Positions 14,044 to 14,118 of a stretch of 14,118 nucleotides of DNA are shown here, one piece after another. Source of the stretch: Baffinella frigidus. Lineage: Eukaryota; Cryptophyceae; Cryptomonadales; Baffinellaceae. A model generated the notes under the pieces. That model saw only the letters and a list, made by a program, of their open reading frames with translations. It had not been told where the DNA came from and did no database searches. Every line of letters begins with the position of its first letter. The stretch's first letter is position 1. The stretch spans positions 202,773 to 216,890 of the forward strand of contig MU646552.1 of NCBI GenBank assembly GCA_026770585.1, written 5' to 3'. Position numbers and translations under genes: made by a program.

Positions 14044-14118
14044 TCTCGCCCTCCCATCCGTAATGATGGTCTTTTCCCCGCCAGAGTGCAGGAGGGTGTT
14101 AATTTTCCCGCCCGTGGG

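Noticed and set aside
1-14118. Transposase, reverse transcriptase, integrase or viral genes behind the repeats
   Set aside because: No frame shows a recognisable motif of these; all mobile-looking elements here are short and non-coding.

Overview
The window looks like nuclear DNA from a eukaryote, most likely a unicellular alga or related protist. The genes are split into short GC-rich exons (52-306 bp) by long, repeat-filled introns. Degenerate TTTAGGG/CCCTAAA heptads, the telomere unit of plants, green algae, dinoflagellates and cryptophytes, are scattered through the introns. There is no operon layout, no ribosome-binding sites and no long ORF outside simple repeats. I cannot name the species.

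Left part (1-2402, minus strand): the N-terminal half of an endonuclease V (ENDOV) gene that runs off the left edge. Exon 1 is 2402-2097, exon 2 is 1647-1596, and exon 3 is present twice as two intact 83-bp copies (300-218 and 124-42). All junctions keep the reading frame. The catalytic Asp in AGADLS, the AYIPG wedge and the FLAFRE motif are readable. Each 83-bp copy fits the frame only if the other is skipped.

Middle (2403-7400): no gene I can assign with confidence. It holds a tRNA-Arg-like fragment (2667-2708), minisatellites, fold-back elements, a six-fold repeated exon-like module (4640-6060), an Ala-rich open stretch (4420-4725) and several duplicated copies of the start region of the next gene.

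Right part (7407-13268, plus strand): six exons of a TMEM185-type (Tmemb_185A, transmembrane Fragile-X-F family) membrane protein. All phases agree (1-1, 0-0, 0-0, 0-0, 0-0, then phase 1 out), giving 207 codons plus one base, about the first 60% of the protein. The 3' half lies beyond the right edge. The two genes are divergent. I see no evidence that they act together.

The most unusual feature is how the introns are built. Every recognised exon has extra, partial copies of itself in the flanking introns, and they follow a rule. Introns carry copies of the acceptor plus the start of the NEXT exon on their 3' side, and copies of the end plus donor of the PREVIOUS exon on their 5' side. Several of these 'echo' copies have become one arm of a hairpin or inverted repeat; one 46-nt inverted echo is nearly perfectly complementary to the real exon 2 of the TMEM185-like gene. 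Several fold-back families and a 40-bp AAGTTGAC-ended family add to this.
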